Below, piece by piece: positions 4,832-6,518 of a DNA stretch of 6,518 nt; positions within the stretch are counted from its first letter, which is position 1; every line of letters begins with the position of its first letter. Below the pieces are notes generated by a model that saw only the letters and a list, made by a program, of their open reading frames with translations, had not been told where the DNA came from and did no database searches. This DNA comes from an uncultured Ruminococcus sp. (lineage in GTDB: Bacteria; Bacillota; Clostridia; Oscillospirales; Acutalibacteraceae). The stretch is taken from the NCBI GenBank assembly GCA_902803585.1, contig CADCQO010000168.1, positions 1 to 6,518 of the forward strand, written 5' to 3'. Position numbers and translations under genes: made by a program.

Positions 4832-6518
4832 ATGGCGAGAAAGGGAACCTCCGCCAAACTCTGGCACCGGTCTATTTTTGTGATGGTTCTGATTATTGTG
4901 CTTGGTTTCGGTGTGGTAGCGGGACGTTTGCTGTATCTGCAAACCTTTATGGCAGAGGAACTGCAGAAAAGGGCAGTAGAACAGCAGCTTTCCAATACTG
5001 AACTGACCGCCAAAAGAGGCAGTATCTACGACCGCAACGGAAATATACTGGCGCAGAGCGTGACGGTCTGGGATATCGTAATGGAGCCGGCAAACATTGA
5101 AAGTGACAATCAGGGAATGTTTATTGCACAGGGACTGCACGATATTCTGGGAACAGATGTGGAAAAGGTCTTTGAACAGACCAAAGAAAACCATTATTAC
5201 GCCGTTGTCAAAAGAAAAGTTGAAACGGATGTGAAAGACAGAGTAATGGCGTTTAATGCAGAGGTCAGGAAAAAGTATAAGACTGCCAATGCAATCAAAG
5301 CCATTGAGAACTATAAACGGTATTACACCCACGACAATTTTCTGGCGGACGTGCTGGGCTTTGTAGGAAGCGATTCACAGGGCTTGTCGGGGCTGGAATA
5401 TCAGTATGACGATTATCTGATCGGCAAAAAAGGGCGGCTGGTTGTGGCGACAAACGCTGTCGGCGGGCAGATGCCCTATGAATATGAACAGAAAATGGAC
5501 GCTATCGACGGCTACAACCTGACACTTTCCATTGACGAGTATATACAGAGCGTCATGGAAAAGTATGTACGGGAAACTATCTCAGAATTCAAGGTTTCCA
5601 ATCGCGGCTGTGCCATTATGATGAACGTCAAGACGGGCGCAATTCTCGGCTTTGCCTGCGAAGGTTCCTTTAACCCGAACGATCCCTTCACGATTGCTGA
5701 TGAAGCACTGGCAAAATCCATCGAAAAACTGCCCGAAAAGGAACAGGACGCGGCAACCGCAAAGGCAAGGAATATCCAGTGGCGCAACAAGGGTGTCAGC
5801 GACACATATATCCCCGGTTCTGTTTTTAAGATGGTGACGGCCTCTGCGGTGCTTTCCGAAGGACTCATCAAAAAGGATACGACCTTTGAATGTGACGGAA
5901 GTTATATTCCTTTTGAGGGTTCGGAGGCTATTTCCTGCTGGTCAAGTGCCGGTCACGGAAAGCAGACGCTGGAACGGGCGCTGTGCAATTCCTGCAACCC
6001 TGCCTTCATGCAGATGGGCACGATGCTGGGACGGCAGAAATTCTATGAATACTATGTGGCTTTCGGCTTATCCGAACCGACAGGCATTGACCTGCCCGGA
6101 GAAAGCGATGATATGTTCTTCCATAATGACGGTATCTGCGGTATGGATCTGACGGATCTGGCAGTAGCGTCTTTCGGTCAGAACTTCAAAATCACCCCGA
6201 TACAGATGCTGTCGGCTTGTGCGGCAATTGCGAATGAAGGCAGGCTGATGACACCTTACGTTGTACAAAGTATTTCCGATGCAAACGGTAATGTTGTCAA
6301 AACAACGGAGCCGAAAGAACGGCATCAGGCAATTTCCAAAGATGTGGCGGCACAGATGTGCAGGATGCTGGCAAACAATGTTATCAGCGGCGGCGGTACC
6401 AACGGCTATATTGCGGGCTACCGTATTGCCGGCAAGACCGGTACTTCTCAGAAAATCGTAGACGAGGACGGCAATCCTTCCAAAGACTATGTCGGTTCGT
6501 TCTGCGGCTTTGCACCGG
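4832..6518 (+). CDS. Class B penicillin-binding protein, SpoVD/FtsI type (3' end cut off)
   Basis: Membrane-anchored transpeptidase that cross-links peptidoglycan, in division (FtsI/PBP2B) or spore cortex synthesis (SpoVD). The 562 codons present hold a basic N-terminus, one membrane helix (about 15-36), the R62-G-S-I-Y-D-R68-N-G start of the pedestal domain and the G-L-S-G-L-E motif (184-189). The transpeptidase domain begins near 261. All three catalytic motifs are present: S330-V-F-K333 (nucleophile Ser330), S387-C-N389 and K535-T-G-T538. About 69 residues separate the start of the domain from Ser330. They include a charged stretch before WRNKGVSDTYIPGS, a pattern I recall from clostridial SpoVD-like PBPs. 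The window ends before any C-terminal PASTA domain could be seen, so SpoVD and FtsI cannot be told apart and no symbol is given. GGGGTGA (4821-4827) supports the ATG; an adjacent in-frame GTG at 4829 is less likely. Confidence 0.95.
   Translation, partial: MARKGTSAKLWHRSIFVMVLIIVLGFGVVAGRLLYLQTFMAEELQKRAVEQQLSNTELTAKRGSIYDRNGNILAQSVTVWDIVMEPANIESDNQGMFIAQGLHDILGTDVEKVFEQTKENHYYAVVKRKVETDVKDRVMAFNAEVRKKYKTANAIKAIENYKRYYTHDNFLADVLGFVGSDSQGLSGLEYQYDDYLIGKKGRLVVATNAVGGQMPYEYEQKMDAIDGYNLTLSIDEYIQSVMEKYVRETISEFKVSNRGCAIMMNVKTGAILGFACEGSFNPNDPFTIADEALAKSIEKLPEKEQDAATAKARNIQWRNKGVSDTYIPGSVFKMVTASAVLSEGLIKKDTTFECDGSYIPFEGSEAISCWSSAGHGKQTLERALCNSCNPAFMQMGTMLGRQKFYEYYVAFGLSEPTGIDLPGESDDMFFHNDGICGMDLTDLAVASFGQNFKITPIQMLSACAAIANEGRLMTPYVVQSISDANGNVVKTTEPKERHQAISKDVAAQMCRMLANNVISGGGTNGYIAGYRIAGKTGTSQKIVDEDGNPSKDYVGSFCGFAP

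Noticed and set aside
4650..4832. A 60-codon GTG-initiated small gene
   Set aside because: No ribosome binding site at proper distance, no recognisable domain, rare start codon. It is kept only as part of the description of the gap.
5886..6461. Short open frames in other frames and on the - strand across the PBP transpeptidase domain
   Set aside because: They overlap a continuous coding frame carrying the SxxK, SxN and KTG motifs, and are shadows of it.

Overview
The window looks like the chromosome of a spore-forming, low-to-medium GC Gram-positive bacterium of the class Clostridia, most likely in the Ruminococcaceae/Oscillospiraceae range. The evidence is a spoVAE gene (endospore formation), a mraZ-rsmH-ftsL-PBP division cluster in Firmicutes order, strong GGAGGTG-type ribosome binding sites, and the protein sequences themselves. 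The genus assignment is inference only. No mobile element, CRISPR array, tRNA or rRNA was seen.

Left part (1-2033, + strand): a 235-residue protein with an N-terminal all-helical domain and a pair of CBS domains is followed 35 nt later by mnmA, the tRNA U34 2-thiouridylase. The two probably share a transcript, which ends at a clear hairpin with a 13-bp stem at 1966-2013. The N-terminal domain of the CBS protein carries an R-N-x3-H motif like that of HEPN ribonucleases. This is the least ordinary item in the window.

Middle (2034-2688): a lone spoVAE gene on the - strand runs convergent to mnmA and divergent from mraZ. Upstream of it is a sequence close to a forespore sigma-G promoter. The same intergenic region holds a near-consensus sigma-A promoter on the + strand (TTGCAA, 17 bp, TATAAT). 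That promoter is followed directly by 10-bp-spaced GTG repeats that look like the MraZ operator.

Right part (2689-6518, + strand): mraZ, rsmH, ftsL and the first 562 codons of a class B penicillin-binding protein (SpoVD/FtsI type), cut by the window end. These form the start of the dcw (division and cell wall) operon. MraZ is the autoregulator, RsmH methylates 16S rRNA C1402, FtsL is a divisome membrane protein and the PBP is the septal or cortex transpeptidase. An unexplained 217-nt gap separates ftsL from the PBP gene, whereas the other junctions in this operon are 12 and 42 nt.
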